From assembly GCF_001418085.1 (NCBI RefSeq), contig NZ_LIQH01000039.1, forward strand, positions 1 to 64,000: 64,000 nucleotides of DNA, written 5' to 3'. Below are positions 18,980 to 28,528 of the stretch, piece by piece. The stretch comes from Lacinutrix algicola (GTDB lineage Bacteria > Bacteroidota > Bacteroidia > Flavobacteriales > Flavobacteriaceae). The notes under the pieces are model-generated. The model was not told the DNA's origin. It did no database searches and worked only from the letters and a program-made list of their open reading frames with translations. The first letter of the stretch is position 1, and every line of letters begins with the position of its first letter. The position numbers and the translations under genes were made by a program.

Positions 18980-19498
18980 TTACCATAGCTCGCTAACTTC
19001 TTGTTTTATGTAAGATAATCCTGCGCTACTTGGTGGTGTTTTATCTATCATATCTGTTAAAATAACTTCTCTTAGTTTATTTGCAGAATCTACTTTATCG
19101 CTTAATGCAGCTTTTCTTATTAGTTGTACCGTAGCACTTTTAGAAGCATTAATAATACTCCAACAATTATCTGTAACATAAATTTGTTGAGACAAGTTGT
19201 GTTCTAATTCTTGTTCTATATTTTTAATAAGAAGCGCTTCGTAATCATCTTTGTTACTAGAAAGAGGTGTAACTCTAATTAATAACTTGTTAGGAGAAAT
19301 ACGTTCTAAAAATATAGATAGTCTTTCGTAAGCTTGCAAACGTTGCGGTAAAGCTTCTTTTTGAAGCTGTTTGTGCATTATAAACTTACGTCTATTATCT
19401 TCATTTTCTATATGTTCTCTAAAAAACAAAAAAGCTATAGCTCCAACAATTAAAGACGGTATAGCATACATTAATAAGTTTAATAATTGATCTCCCAT
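18980..19498 (-). CDS. Small membrane-anchored protein of unknown function
   Basis: 172 residues, family role not recognised. One N-terminal transmembrane helix (about residues 6-25, LLMYAIPSLIVGAIAFLFF) is followed by a charged segment and a soluble domain. The block QAYERLSIFLERISPNKLL (about 53-71) looks strongly conserved in feel. The protein probably sits in the inner membrane with the C-terminal domain in the cytosol. It is convergent with the patatin gene and shares its terminator. Confidence 0.75.
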   Translation of the reverse strand: MGDQLLNLLMYAIPSLIVGAIAFLFFREHIENEDNRRKFIMHKQLQKEALPQRLQAYERLSIFLERISPNKLLIRVTPLSSNKDDYEALLIKNIEQELEHNLSQQIYVTDNCWSIINASKSATVQLIRKAALSDKVDSANKLREVILTDMIDKTPPSSAGLSYIKQEVSELW

Positions 19499-19671
19499 TT
19501 ATATTCGGTTTTAAATATTGAACAAACTTAATATGTTTTTAAGTATTGTACAAGAAAACCGTTCATGGAATGAAAGCTCTTTTTTATAGAATGAAAACAA
19601 CGTGTTGTAAAATAGCAATATTTTATTGTCGGTTTTATTGTTATTTTTAAAATGCTATTAATCTGAATACT

Positions 19672-19716
19672 GAATCGGTTTTATTTACGTGAGTGACTAT
19701 TACCGATTCTTTTTTC
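19672..19716 (+). terminator. Orphan terminator-like hairpin upstream of the lipoprotein operon
   Basis: Perfect 8-bp stem GAATCGGT / ACCGATTC (19672-19679 with 19702-19709), loop of 22 bases, followed by seven T residues. No plus-strand gene ends here, because the patatin gene already has its own terminator at 18923. It may end a short untranslated RNA from the 281-base gap 19499-19779, or attenuate transcription entering the operon. Confidence 0.5.
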
Positions 19717-19723
19717 TTAAATA

Positions 19724-19759
19724 AGGGTAACAAAATGGTTGCTGTCTTTATATAAGTTG
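19724..19759 (+). promoter_or_regulatory. Shared AGGGTAAC element, copy 1 (lipoprotein operon)
   Basis: AGGGTAACAAAA at 19724-19735 and TTTATATAAG at 19747-19756. The first G of GGG lies exactly 25 bases before the A of ATATAAG, as in the copies at 22193, 29331 and 31258. A GTC at 19744-19746 lies 17 bases from the G of GTAAC. It ends about 20 bases before the ATG of the lipoprotein gene at 19780. Confidence 0.7.
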
Positions 19760-19779
19760 TAAATACTAAAACTTAAATC

Positions 19780-20376
19780 ATGAAAATTTCACTTAAAACA
19801 CTTTTAATACTATTGGTTTTTATAATATCTAGCTGCAGTAGCGACGATAATTTAAATACACCTGTAAATAGTTGTAACGAAGGTTATGTAATTACAGAAG
19901 TAGCAGATACTTTTTCTAGTGCAAACGGTTACACAGGTATAATTGATGGAAAACCATTAGAAGTACACCATTATGCTATAAGAATACTTGCCGATGGCAA
20001 TATATGCAGTGTAGGTTATCAAAATCCTATAGGCTACTCGGGTAATTATACTATTAAAATGACGAATAATAATAACGGATTTATTTACGAAGATGATTTT
20101 TCGTTTTCTCAGTCTCAGTTAGAATTTCATAATATCTCTCAAACATTAAGTGTACAAGCAGGAGATTATATTAGCGTATGGAGAACAATTGCTCCAGGTT
20201 ATACTAATATAAATCAAGCAGAAGGTAAAATTATAGAGAAAACAGATAACACTTCTTTTTTATATCCAATAACAGGTGTTAATGTAAAATTTGAAGCCTC
20301 AAGTTTTGAAGGTGGAGGAACAGCAGAATATGATACCGCTATTCCTTATATCGCTTTAGGATTTGAAACTAATTAA
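19780..20376 (+). CDS. Surface-type lipoprotein, unknown function
   Basis: 198 residues. A lipoprotein signal ends IISSC (Cys19) and is followed by SSDD, which fits the acidic lipoprotein export signal known to send Bacteroidota lipoproteins to the cell surface. The rest is beta-rich with no motif I recognise. A DGKPLEVHHYAIRI segment is loosely like DDQALTVHYVTGH in the LVIVD-type lipoprotein at 23792. It is the first gene of the unit driven by the 19724 element; the next gene starts 33 bases after its stop. Confidence 0.75.
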   Translation: MKISLKTLLILLVFIISSCSSDDNLNTPVNSCNEGYVITEVADTFSSANGYTGIIDGKPLEVHHYAIRILADGNICSVGYQNPIGYSGNYTIKMTNNNNGFIYEDDFSFSQSQLEFHNISQTLSVQAGDYISVWRTIAPGYTNINQAEGKIIEKTDNTSFLYPITGVNVKFEASSFEGGGTAEYDTAIPYIALGFETN

Positions 20377-20409
20377 TAAAAAAACAATAATCTTCTAAAA
20401 TTATAAATA

Positions 20410-22179
20410 ATGAAAAATTTTTTAAAACCAATATTGCTATTTTTATTAGCCCTTACCATTTATAGTTGTAATAAAAATGAATCGATAGACGGCGAAGGTA
20501 CTTCGGGAGGAACAAATCAAGAATTTGAATTTGGAAGTCAAGTGCAACGTGATTTTATGGGTTCTATAAAAGACGAATCTAACGTTGCAATTAGTAACGC
20601 TTTAGTAAGCATAGGTACAAAAACGGCAACAACAGATGCAAAAGGTGTTTTTATTATAAAAAATGCTACAGTACAAGAGCGCTTTGCCTGTATAGAAGTA
20701 AATAAAATAGGCTATTTAAAAGGATTAAAAACGGTAGCGCCTACACAAGATGTTAGTCAGGTAGATTTAGTATTGTTAACAGAAAACATACAGCCACTAC
20801 CATTAAACAGTCAAATACAATTAATTAATGGAACAAAAGTAACCTTTAATGGCGGTTTTGAAGATGCTTCCGGTAATGCTTATAACGGAGTCGTTAATTA
20901 CTCGATGAACCATATAGATCCTGCTAGTCCAACTATTGCTAACGAAATGCCAGGAATGCTTTTAGGAAAAACAACTGCAGATGATTTCGAAATGTTACAA
21001 ACCTATGGTATGTTGCATGTTAGTTTAACAGATGCAAGTGGTAATCCTCTTCAAATAGCAGCTGGAAGCACTGCTGAAATTAGAATGCCAATTCCAAGTG
21101 TATTGTCTGGCGCTGCACCTGTTACTATTCCGTTATGGAGTTTTGATGAAGCTGTTGGTTATTGGGTAGAAGATGGATTTGCAACCAAAACAGGTAGTGA
21201 ATATGTTGGTACTGTATCTCATTTCTCTTGGTGGAATTGCGATATAAATTTTCCAACAGAAGTACTTTGTTTAACTGTTGAGGACGCTAACGGAAATCCA
21301 TTAGCTAATGTAAATGTAGACTTATCTTTTCCTGGTAATCCTTTTCCTGGAACAGGTGTATCTAATGCGTTAGGAGAAATATGTGGTGTAGTACCAACTA
21401 ATCAAACGATAACATATACTGCTTACGACGATTGTGGAAATACCTTGTCAACAAACACTATTGGTCCTTTTACTAATGCTACAACTTGGATAAACGAAAC
21501 GATTACGATACCCAATAGTCCAGCATTACAAACTATTACTGGAAACTTTTTAGACTGTAATGGTAGTCCTGTAATAGATGGTTATGTAGAGTTAAGTTAT
21601 GGTGGATATCAAACTATTCAATACATAGAAAATGGTGTTTTTGAGATAAGTACATTAATATGTAATGGAAGCACAAGCGGTTTTGTAGAAGGTTTAGATT
21701 ATAATAATTCACAATCTACAGGAGTGATTCCTTTTATCTTTTCTCAACCAGTATCCAATATAGGAACTATTATTTCTTGTAATTCTATAGACGAATATAT
21801 TACCTATCAAGTAGATAATGGACCAGCTGTTACAACGCAACAGATTATGATTAGTGCTTATAATAGTGGTAATGGTAGTGGTATAACCGGATTTCAGGTG
21901 CTTGCTGATAGTGAAACATCATTTGACGAAGTTAATTTTGAAATAGACACAATAGTAGTTGGCTCTTATAGTCTAACAGATCCAAGTGCACCTTTATTAG
22001 TTATCTCAGAAATTGATTTAAATACAAATACTACAACCACACAGAATTTTGAATTTATAATTACAAATTTTGGAAATCCAACGGAATATATTGATGTTAC
22101 CTTTTCTGGAGATTTTACAGATGTTAATGGAGTAACAAGATCTATTACAGGAACAATTCATGTAAGAAGAGATACATAA
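20410..22179 (+). CDS. Long lipoprotein with carboxypeptidase-regulatory-like domain (paralogue 1)
   Basis: 589 residues. Lipoprotein signal ending TIYSC. Residues about 48-120 form a CarboxypepD-regulatory-like beta-sandwich (DFMGSIKDESNVAISNALVSIG, then TDAKGVFIIKNA). A middle domain contains the block WSFDEAVGYWVEDG followed by HFSWWNCD, and then Ig-like repeats with paired Cys. It ends in the motif VTRSITGTIHVRRD. The domain order is the same as in the genes at 29404 and 31330. It is probably a surface protein; the ligand is unknown. It is co-transcribed with 19780-20376. Confidence 0.8.
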   Translation: MKNFLKPILLFLLALTIYSCNKNESIDGEGTSGGTNQEFEFGSQVQRDFMGSIKDESNVAISNALVSIGTKTATTDAKGVFIIKNATVQERFACIEVNKIGYLKGLKTVAPTQDVSQVDLVLLTENIQPLPLNSQIQLINGTKVTFNGGFEDASGNAYNGVVNYSMNHIDPASPTIANEMPGMLLGKTTADDFEMLQTYGMLHVSLTDASGNPLQIAAGSTAEIRMPIPSVLSGAAPVTIPLWSFDEAVGYWVEDGFATKTGSEYVGTVSHFSWWNCDINFPTEVLCLTVEDANGNPLANVNVDLSFPGNPFPGTGVSNALGEICGVVPTNQTITYTAYDDCGNTLSTNTIGPFTNATTWINETITIPNSPALQTITGNFLDCNGSPVIDGYVELSYGGYQTIQYIENGVFEISTLICNGSTSGFVEGLDYNNSQSTGVIPFIFSQPVSNIGTIISCNSIDEYITYQVDNGPAVTTQQIMISAYNSGNGSGITGFQVLADSETSFDEVNFEIDTIVVGSYSLTDPSAPLLVISEIDLNTNTTTTQNFEFIITNFGNPTEYIDVTFSGDFTDVNGVTRSITGTIHVRRDT

Positions 22180-22192
22180 TAACTATAAACTT

Positions 22193-22229
22193 AGGGTAAC
22201 ATTTTTAGAGTCTTATTGATATAAAGATG
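22193..22229 (+). promoter_or_regulatory. Shared AGGGTAAC element, copy 2
   Basis: AGGGTAACA at 22193-22201 and GATATAAAG at 22218-22226. Spacing from the first G to ATATAA is 25 bases, as in the other copies. The -10-like GTYTTT of the other copies is not at the same place here; a GTC sits three bases closer. It lies 20 bases before the ATG at 22250. Confidence 0.6.
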
Positions 22230-22249
22230 AACACTTAAATAATTTAATT

Positions 22250-22930
22250 ATGAAAACATTAAAAACACTTAAAGCATTATTAATCTTAGTAACAATAACG
22301 CTAGTTGGTTGTGATAATAATGACGACCAACAAACAATTCCTGTAACACCAACAGACGGTTTTACAATTAACAATAGTTTTAAAGGAACAGAGAACGCAT
22401 ACATTACCATTGATCAAGCAGATATTGATGGCGGAGGTTTTCCAGATTATTATAATTTTTTCTTTACAGATGGTAGAATGACTGATTCTTTTGGAGATGT
22501 AGGTATTGGGTATGCTTATGGATACTCAGACAATACAACCAATTTAGTAAAGTTAAAAGTAATAGCAGGTGCTTCTAATCCAAGTTTAACAGCAGGACTA
22601 ATTAGCTCTGGAAATAGTTATATCGCTTCTAGTGTATTAACAAACGGATTTAATGCAGGTTATTCAACCGATTCATTATTGGGTTATAACGTGCAACCAG
22701 ATCCTACTTTTGGAACAGAAAACGGACTAGATTTTTGTCATATTCAAGAAGCTAATGGTACTTGGTATTACGTTGGAACATCTGGACCCATTGTACATAT
22801 TAATGCTATCAATATAGATTATTCAACACCCTCAAATAGCACTATTGATATCGATTATACTTTTTTAGATACAAATGGCACAACGATTACAGGTCACTAT
22901 GAAGGAACTTTAGGATTGATATTAGATTAA
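22250..22930 (+). CDS. Short surface-type lipoprotein (pair member A)
   Basis: 226 residues. Lipoprotein signal ending LVGC, followed by DNNDD, an acidic surface-export-like signal. The C-terminal third (NAINIDYSTPSNSTIDIDYTF, then GHYEGTLG) is clearly homologous to the next gene at 22966, so these two arose by tandem duplication. The middle PDYYNFFFTDGRM also matches PDYYGFFFLNGRL in the partner. No known domain is recognised. It starts a unit after copy 2 of the AGGGTAAC element. Confidence 0.75.
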   Translation: MKTLKTLKALLILVTITLVGCDNNDDQQTIPVTPTDGFTINNSFKGTENAYITIDQADIDGGGFPDYYNFFFTDGRMTDSFGDVGIGYAYGYSDNTTNLVKLKVIAGASNPSLTAGLISSGNSYIASSVLTNGFNAGYSTDSLLGYNVQPDPTFGTENGLDFCHIQEANGTWYYVGTSGPIVHINAINIDYSTPSNSTIDIDYTFLDTNGTTITGHYEGTLGLILD

Positions 22931-22965
22931 CATTACAACATTATTCAACTTAAAAATATTTAATT

Positions 22966-23655
22966 ATGAAAATTATAAAATCACTTTTACTACTACTCGC
23001 AGTAACAATGTTTAGTTGCGATAGTAATGATGACGAAGTAACGCCAGATTCAGTAGATCCATCTACAACTCTCGATGGTTTTACGCACCATGAAAACAAT
23101 ACAACTCCTGTTTTTTATCCAACATCTAATGCTTATATAGAAATTGATGAAGATAATGATGATGCTTATCCATTAGCTCCAGATTATTATGGGTTCTTCT
23201 TTTTAAACGGAAGATTATTAGATAACGATACAGATATAAACGGAACGAGTGATGAGGTGTTGCTTTCTGTAAATACAACACAATTTGTTGTACTTAGCAT
23301 AGATGTTGCTGTAAACCCAAGTTTACAAACAGGTATTCCACCAACAGCTGGTATTACATATATCGCTTCAAGTAACGATTCTAATGTTGTTACAGATTTG
23401 CAGGTAGATTCTTCAAGTCCGCAAACGTTTGTAAATATAGATGGTACAAATGTAGAATTTGGCGAAGGCAATGAAACTAATAGTACTATTTACAGTCCAG
23501 CAACACTTGGACATTCAGTTACAATTAATGCTATAAACATAGATAATGTAAACCCAACCAACAGTACAATCGATGTAGACTATACGTTTGTAAATACTTC
23601 TGGTGAATTAATTTCAGGACATTACGAAGGAACATTAGGTGTTTTTGAAGACTAA
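22966..23655 (+). CDS. Short surface-type lipoprotein (pair member B)
   Basis: 229 residues, paralogue of the preceding gene. Lipoprotein signal ending TMFSC, then DSNDDE. It shares the PDYYGFFFLNGRL block, an IASS segment after the mid-region and the GHYEGTLG C-terminus. It starts 35 bases after the stop of the partner, in the same unit, with no separate AGGGTAAC element. The function is unknown. Confidence 0.75.
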   Translation: MKIIKSLLLLLAVTMFSCDSNDDEVTPDSVDPSTTLDGFTHHENNTTPVFYPTSNAYIEIDEDNDDAYPLAPDYYGFFFLNGRLLDNDTDINGTSDEVLLSVNTTQFVVLSIDVAVNPSLQTGIPPTAGITYIASSNDSNVVTDLQVDSSSPQTFVNIDGTNVEFGEGNETNSTIYSPATLGHSVTINAINIDNVNPTNSTIDVDYTFVNTSGELISGHYEGTLGVFED

Positions 23656-23791
23656 AAGCAAGTCTAAATGTTTCCATAATTATACGTTTTTTATAAATGT
23701 TTTAATAGCAGAAATTCGTAATAATAGTAACAAAGATTATGATGAAACAGTAGATGAATAAATTTAAATAAACGACTTAAAAATTTTTAAA

Positions 23792-25216
23792 ATGAAAAAT
23801 AAAATAACACTACTACTAATAATAGGTTTAATATTTGTTGGTTGTAATTCGGACGATGCAGAAGAGGTGCAATACAATCCTTGTGATACTAATGCTCAAG
23901 GCTATACTATATCTACTTATAATGAAAATTATATAATAGATGACCAAGCGTTAACAGTGCATTATGTAACAGGTCACCCTCAAGGTAATTATTTCCATAT
24001 TTTTAATAATAATGGTCCAACTGTTACCAATTTTTACACTTTTGCAGTAAATAGTGGAGACACTTCTACTTTAGAACAAAATTGGAACACAACAGGAGGT
24101 AGCTTTTTGTCAATAGATAATGATCCTTTTTATGGGACTTCACAATATCCAATGAACTTAACAACTGTACAAGGAGGATCTCAAATAGGTGATAGAATAT
24201 TATTAGAGTTTTCTGGTACGGGAGAAGGCCTTGTAGAAGGACAATACTGTGTAGATATAGACGAGGTTATAACAGCGTCAGATTATGTTTACATTACAGA
24301 TGGTTCAGATTTTAAAATTGTTAATGTATTTGATCCTTACTTACCTTATGTTGAGTATTCGGCAACAGCAAACACAGCGTACTTTGTTGAGGTAATAGAT
24401 AATATTGCGTATTTAGGCTATTTTGATGCCATTGAACCATTTTTAAACAGTTACGATGTAACAAATACAGGTAGTGTTAGTCTAAATCAATCTATTGCAA
24501 AAAGTGGACAGTTTGGAAGGCTTTCAGATATTGATAAAATTGGAGATTATTTATATGTTTCAGATGAATATAGAGGTATTCACCATATAAATTTATCTAC
24601 TCAAGCAGTAACTTCTTTTGAGAATCATGACGTTATGAGCTTATCGTTAATTAATAATAGAATGACTGCTTTAGGTATTTGGGCCGGATTATACGGTTTT
24701 GATGTTATAGACCCAAGTTCTCCAGTTAATTCTAATTATCTTATGTTAGATTTTCCTACAGATATAGATATAGCATCATATCCAAACGCAAACGCAAGTT
24801 TTCATAGTTGGATAAGAAATAACGGTACTCAACATTTTGTAGCAAACATTGAAGATGCAAAACTTAAAAAAATAGAAGAAGGGACTTCTGGTTATTCAGC
24901 GGTATCTGAAGTGGATATTTCAGGATATGCAACCGCTTTTAAAGTGGATAGTAATTATGGTTTTATAACTACAAAACCAAGTAGTTCTGCGCCTTTACAA
25001 AGTAGTTTTGATGGTGTTACTATGGTAGATTTAAGTAATATGGTGGTGGTAGATTCTCAAGCATTAAGTAATGCAAGTGGTGTTACTGTTAAGTCTAATA
25101 TAGCTTATGTAACAGATGAAGATGGATTGCACATTTACGATGTAAGCCAAGGAAGTTTAAATCTTATAAATACGTATTCACCAGGGTTTGGTAATTACAT
25201 CTCTATTAATAACTAA
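23792..25216 (+). CDS. LVIVD-repeat-like beta-propeller lipoprotein
   Basis: 474 residues. Lipoprotein signal ending FVGC, then NSDDAEE (acidic export-like signal). From about residue 165 on, repeated YVYITDGSDFKIVNVFDP-like, YLYVSDEYRGIHHINLS-like and IAYVTDEDGLHIYDVS-like blocks match the LVIVD-type propeller repeats of Bacteroidota surface proteins. The N-terminal 150 residues are a separate beta domain. A GTAACAAA upstream at 23727 is a poor copy of the shared element. It is followed 25 bases later by a small lipoprotein gene. Confidence 0.78.
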   Translation: MKNKITLLLIIGLIFVGCNSDDAEEVQYNPCDTNAQGYTISTYNENYIIDDQALTVHYVTGHPQGNYFHIFNNNGPTVTNFYTFAVNSGDTSTLEQNWNTTGGSFLSIDNDPFYGTSQYPMNLTTVQGGSQIGDRILLEFSGTGEGLVEGQYCVDIDEVITASDYVYITDGSDFKIVNVFDPYLPYVEYSATANTAYFVEVIDNIAYLGYFDAIEPFLNSYDVTNTGSVSLNQSIAKSGQFGRLSDIDKIGDYLYVSDEYRGIHHINLSTQAVTSFENHDVMSLSLINNRMTALGIWAGLYGFDVIDPSSPVNSNYLMLDFPTDIDIASYPNANASFHSWIRNNGTQHFVANIEDAKLKKIEEGTSGYSAVSEVDISGYATAFKVDSNYGFITTKPSSSAPLQSSFDGVTMVDLSNMVVVDSQALSNASGVTVKSNIAYVTDEDGLHIYDVSQGSLNLINTYSPGFGNYISINN

Positions 25217-25241
25217 TAAAAGTAGTGTAAGTTAAATAAAT

Positions 25242-25553
25242 ATGAAGATAAAATATATTTTTCTGCTTTTGAGTTTGCTTGTTTTTAATTGTAAAAATGA
25301 AAGTAAGACTACAGTGTTAGAAAATAAAACACAAACGGAAAAAGCAAGTGAATTAAGCGAAGCTGAGAAAACAGAAATTGTAAAATATTATTTAATTAAC
25401 GGAAGGAATTTAGACGAAAAAAATTTCTATAAAATCATTTTTCTTAATGATATAGCAGATGGTGTAAAGGTTATTCATTATGAAGGTAGAGACGCCTTTT
25501 TTGGTTTTCCTTTTCGTGATGCTTTAAAATTTTATAACGATAATAAGAAGTAG
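25242..25553 (+). CDS. Small lipoprotein, unknown function
   Basis: 103 residues with a lipoprotein signal ending LVFNC (Cys17). A Lys/Glu-rich helical segment (about 25-50) and a compact domain containing EGRDAFFGFPFRDALKFY follow. No family recognised. It is the last gene before the terminator at 25571-25606, so it closes the first lipoprotein block. Confidence 0.7.
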   Translation: MKIKYIFLLLSLLVFNCKNESKTTVLENKTQTEKASELSEAEKTEIVKYYLINGRNLDEKNFYKIIFLNDIADGVKVIHYEGRDAFFGFPFRDALKFYNDNKK

Positions 25554-25570
25554 GAGCATGGAGTAATTTT

Positions 25571-25606
25571 AAAACCTAAGGTTAATAATCATTAGCCTTA
25601 GGTTTT
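25571..25606 (+). terminator. Terminator of the first lipoprotein block
   Basis: Perfect 11-bp stem AAAACCTAAGG / CCTTAGGTTTT (25571-25581 with 25596-25606) with a 14-base loop. The T-run is only the four T of the stem end. It separates the lipoprotein genes from the kinase/regulator operon. Confidence 0.75.
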
Positions 25607-25646
25607 AGTTATAAAGTGTATGTATTAACTGCAACAATAAAACCAT

Positions 25647-25654
25647 TACTTTTG
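25647..25654 (+). promoter_or_regulatory. Bacteroidota -7 promoter box (TACTTTTG) of the kinase operon
   Basis: Exact TAnnTTTG match, 22 bases before the TTG start of the kinase gene. This differs from the AGGGTAAC elements of the lipoprotein units, so the regulators seem to have a housekeeping promoter while the lipoprotein genes share another one. Confidence 0.55.
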
Positions 25655-25675
25655 TTTTAAACTAAACAACTACAA

Positions 25676-28525
25676 TTGAATACTATAAAACGCCATATCA
25701 CTTTACTCTTCATCTTGATATGGCATTTTTCGTTTGCGCAACAGTTTACCAACTATACTACAAAAGAAGGTTTGCCAAGTAAACACGTATACAAAATGAC
25801 TCAAGATGTTAAGGGTTTTATTTGGATTGCTACAGACAAAGGTTTGGTAAAGTACAATGGTACCGACTTTAAAAAGTTTACAACAAAAGATGGTTTAGCT
25901 AATAACGACGTTTGGGAAATATACCCAACACCAGATGGTAAAGTGTGGTACCTCTCTAAAACATCTAAACTTGGATATATTGAAAATGATAGTGTACATG
26001 CTTTCGAAAGTGAAGAAAAAGGAGAGATATTTAATCCCATTTTATCAAGCCAAATTGGGAATGAAATTTTTCTAACAAGTACAAATAAAACCCATGTTTT
26101 AAAAGATGGAAAATGGAGATTGTTACAACAAAGTAGACTTGGGAGTTTAGATGCTGTAAGGTATTTAAAGCATCCTAATGTTTCATATTTTAAAACAACT
26201 ACATTCTTAGATTCGCTTATAATTCAAGATAAGAACAATAAAACTGTTAAAAAATATGATTTTAATACTGTCTTAAAAAAAAATAATTATAGAGGTCAAA
26301 TTACAGATAGTCTTTTTTATTGGGTAAACGATAAGCAGTATAATATTATCAATTTAAATACTTTAGAATTATATAAAAGAACATTTAAAGATGAAATTGG
26401 AATTGAAAAATCTAAACATGTAAGATTAAATTTAATTAATAATCAAATACAAGTTTCAGGAGAAGGGTTTGTAGGTGTTTTAGACAAAGAACTACACATC
26501 AAGCAAACATATTATATACCTGGTAATTTAAAAGCTCATTTTGGTTTTATCGATAAAACAGGATCTATTTGGATATCTACTTTTACAAATGGTATTTACC
26601 AATTACCAATAGAGAAGCAAAATGTAAATTATTGTTTAGTAGATAAAAGTGTTACTAATATAAACAACGTGAACAATAAGATTATTGCTAATGTTTTTAG
26701 TAAAGGCTTTTATGAATACGATATTTTAAAAGGTGAATTTGTTCCATATATAAATGAAGAAAGTTATATCTATAATGCAACTTTTATTAAGGAGTTAGAT
26801 ACAGAGTATTATATTTCTAAAAGAAATTTAAAAGCAGTTAGAAACAATATAATTACAGAGATTAAAGTAGATTCAGGATTATATAACGTTAACGATAAAG
26901 CAAGGGAGTTAGCATTCTATAATGACTATTTATACGGCGTTTATTCCGTAGGTATAAATAAAATTAATCCAAACAGTTTTAATGTTGAGGCAAGCTATGC
27001 GCAAAGTGGAATAAACCATTTGTTTACTTTTAATAATATGCTATTGGTAGCAACATCTAATGGTTTAAAGTTTTTTAAGGATGGTAAATTTGAATCTGTT
27101 AATTTTACTAACCAAGAGTTTAATAAATCTATTTTAAAAATCAATAAAATTTCAAATAAAGAAGTTTTGTTAAACACCGATGGATTTGGAGCATTTATTT
27201 CAGACTTAAAAACGATTAAACAATTACCAGATTCAGAGTTTTTAATTGTAAATAATTCTTTTTTAGAAAATGAAATTATTTGGTTGGCTACAGAGTCGGG
27301 AGTGTTAAAATACGAGAAGGTAGAAAATAATTATAGTTTAAAACAAGTAATCACTAAAAACGATGGATTACCTTCAAATAGTGTAAGTGGTATTATTGTT
27401 AAAGGAGAAGAGCTTATAGTAAGTACAAATAACGGAATCGCTATTTTGCCTAAAAATCAAGAAAACAAATCGCAATTATTAGATATTTATTTTGAAAATG
27501 TTAGGTATAATAATAAGCCAGTAGTAGCATCATGTGGAGCAGTTTTAGATTATGTAAAAAATAATAGTATGAATGTTTCAATCTCAAGTTTAGATTTTTC
27601 AGAAAACAATACTAATTTTTTATATAATTACAGATTAGAGCCTATTCAAAAAGAATGGATTTATTCTAATGTAAAAACTATAAACTTTAACGATCTTCAA
27701 CCTGGCGAATATGAATTAGAAATCCAGTCTAATGCTATTACCAAAAGCTTAAACTTCACCATTGAACCTTTGTGGTGGCAAATATTTTGGTTTAAAATAG
27801 CATCTGTTTTATTAGCGGTGATAATAATTGTTTATATGTCTTGGGAGTTAATTAGGCGTTTACAATTTAAGAAGAATAAAAAAATAGTTGAAGAGAAACG
27901 TTTCAGTGAGCTACAACTCCGTGCGTTGCGCTCACAAATGAATCCGCATTTTGTGTTTAACTCTTTAGCGGCTATTCAATATTACATTAACAATAATCAA
28001 ATGGAAGCATCAGAAGCTTATTTGGTTAAGTTTTCGAAACTAATTAGACAGTTTTTTGAGTGGTCTAAAGAAAAAGAGATTAGCTTAGAAAAGGAGGTAG
28101 AACTATTAACTAACTATCTTGATATCGAGAAATTACGCTTTAAAGATAAGTTTCAATATGTTATTAATTTAGATGAAAAACTAAAAAATAAAACAACTAA
28201 GCTACCAACCATGCTTTTGCAACCAATTGTAGAAAATGCAATAAATCATGGTATCTTTAATAAAATGGACAATGGTAATGTTACCATTAATTTTATTGCT
28301 TTAACTGAAAAACAATTTAAAGTTGAGGTTATGGATGATGGTGTAGGTTTTATAAATACAAAGAAAAGAGGAAAAAGAAAGGTAAAGTCTTCTAACGTTT
28401 TGGCAGATAGACTCAAGTATTTAAATCAATCGAGACATTGGGAAATATTTTATTCCGAAAAGGAATTGCATCCTAGTTTAAATGATAAAGGAAACATATC
28501 GACATTTATTATTACGCAACTTTAA
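25676..28525 (+). CDS. Propeller-type sensor histidine kinase (LytS-like)
   Basis: 949-residue membrane sensor kinase. Signal peptide (about 1-21); two-component-regulator propeller repeats (about 22-600, for example GLPSKHVYKMTQDVKGFIWIA); a Y_Y_Y domain (about 630-696); one transmembrane helix (about 704-724). A LytS-type His_kinase domain follows, with the phosphoacceptor His758 in MNPHFVFNSL, and an HATPase domain with Asn854 in ENAINHG and MDDGVGF near 886. The large N-terminal part is periplasmic and presumably binds an external ligand. The start is TTG at 25676; it gives the signal peptide at the right place. The cognate regulator starts 3 bases after the stop. Confidence 0.92.
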   Translation: MNTIKRHITLLFILIWHFSFAQQFTNYTTKEGLPSKHVYKMTQDVKGFIWIATDKGLVKYNGTDFKKFTTKDGLANNDVWEIYPTPDGKVWYLSKTSKLGYIENDSVHAFESEEKGEIFNPILSSQIGNEIFLTSTNKTHVLKDGKWRLLQQSRLGSLDAVRYLKHPNVSYFKTTTFLDSLIIQDKNNKTVKKYDFNTVLKKNNYRGQITDSLFYWVNDKQYNIINLNTLELYKRTFKDEIGIEKSKHVRLNLINNQIQVSGEGFVGVLDKELHIKQTYYIPGNLKAHFGFIDKTGSIWISTFTNGIYQLPIEKQNVNYCLVDKSVTNINNVNNKIIANVFSKGFYEYDILKGEFVPYINEESYIYNATFIKELDTEYYISKRNLKAVRNNIITEIKVDSGLYNVNDKARELAFYNDYLYGVYSVGINKINPNSFNVEASYAQSGINHLFTFNNMLLVATSNGLKFFKDGKFESVNFTNQEFNKSILKINKISNKEVLLNTDGFGAFISDLKTIKQLPDSEFLIVNNSFLENEIIWLATESGVLKYEKVENNYSLKQVITKNDGLPSNSVSGIIVKGEELIVSTNNGIAILPKNQENKSQLLDIYFENVRYNNKPVVASCGAVLDYVKNNSMNVSISSLDFSENNTNFLYNYRLEPIQKEWIYSNVKTINFNDLQPGEYELEIQSNAITKSLNFTIEPLWWQIFWFKIASVLLAVIIIVYMSWELIRRLQFKKNKKIVEEKRFSELQLRALRSQMNPHFVFNSLAAIQYYINNNQMEASEAYLVKFSKLIRQFFEWSKEKEISLEKEVELLTNYLDIEKLRFKDKFQYVINLDEKLKNKTTKLPTMLLQPIVENAINHGIFNKMDNGNVTINFIALTEKQFKVEVMDDGVGFINTKKRGKRKVKSSNVLADRLKYLNQSRHWEIFYSEKELHPSLNDKGNISTFIITQL

Positions 28526-28528
28526 TTT

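Noticed and set aside
23727-23760. Possible fifth copy of the AGGGTAAC element before the LVIVD-type gene
   Set aside because: Only GTAACAAA matches; the GGG is absent and no ATATAA box lies at the 25-base spacing.
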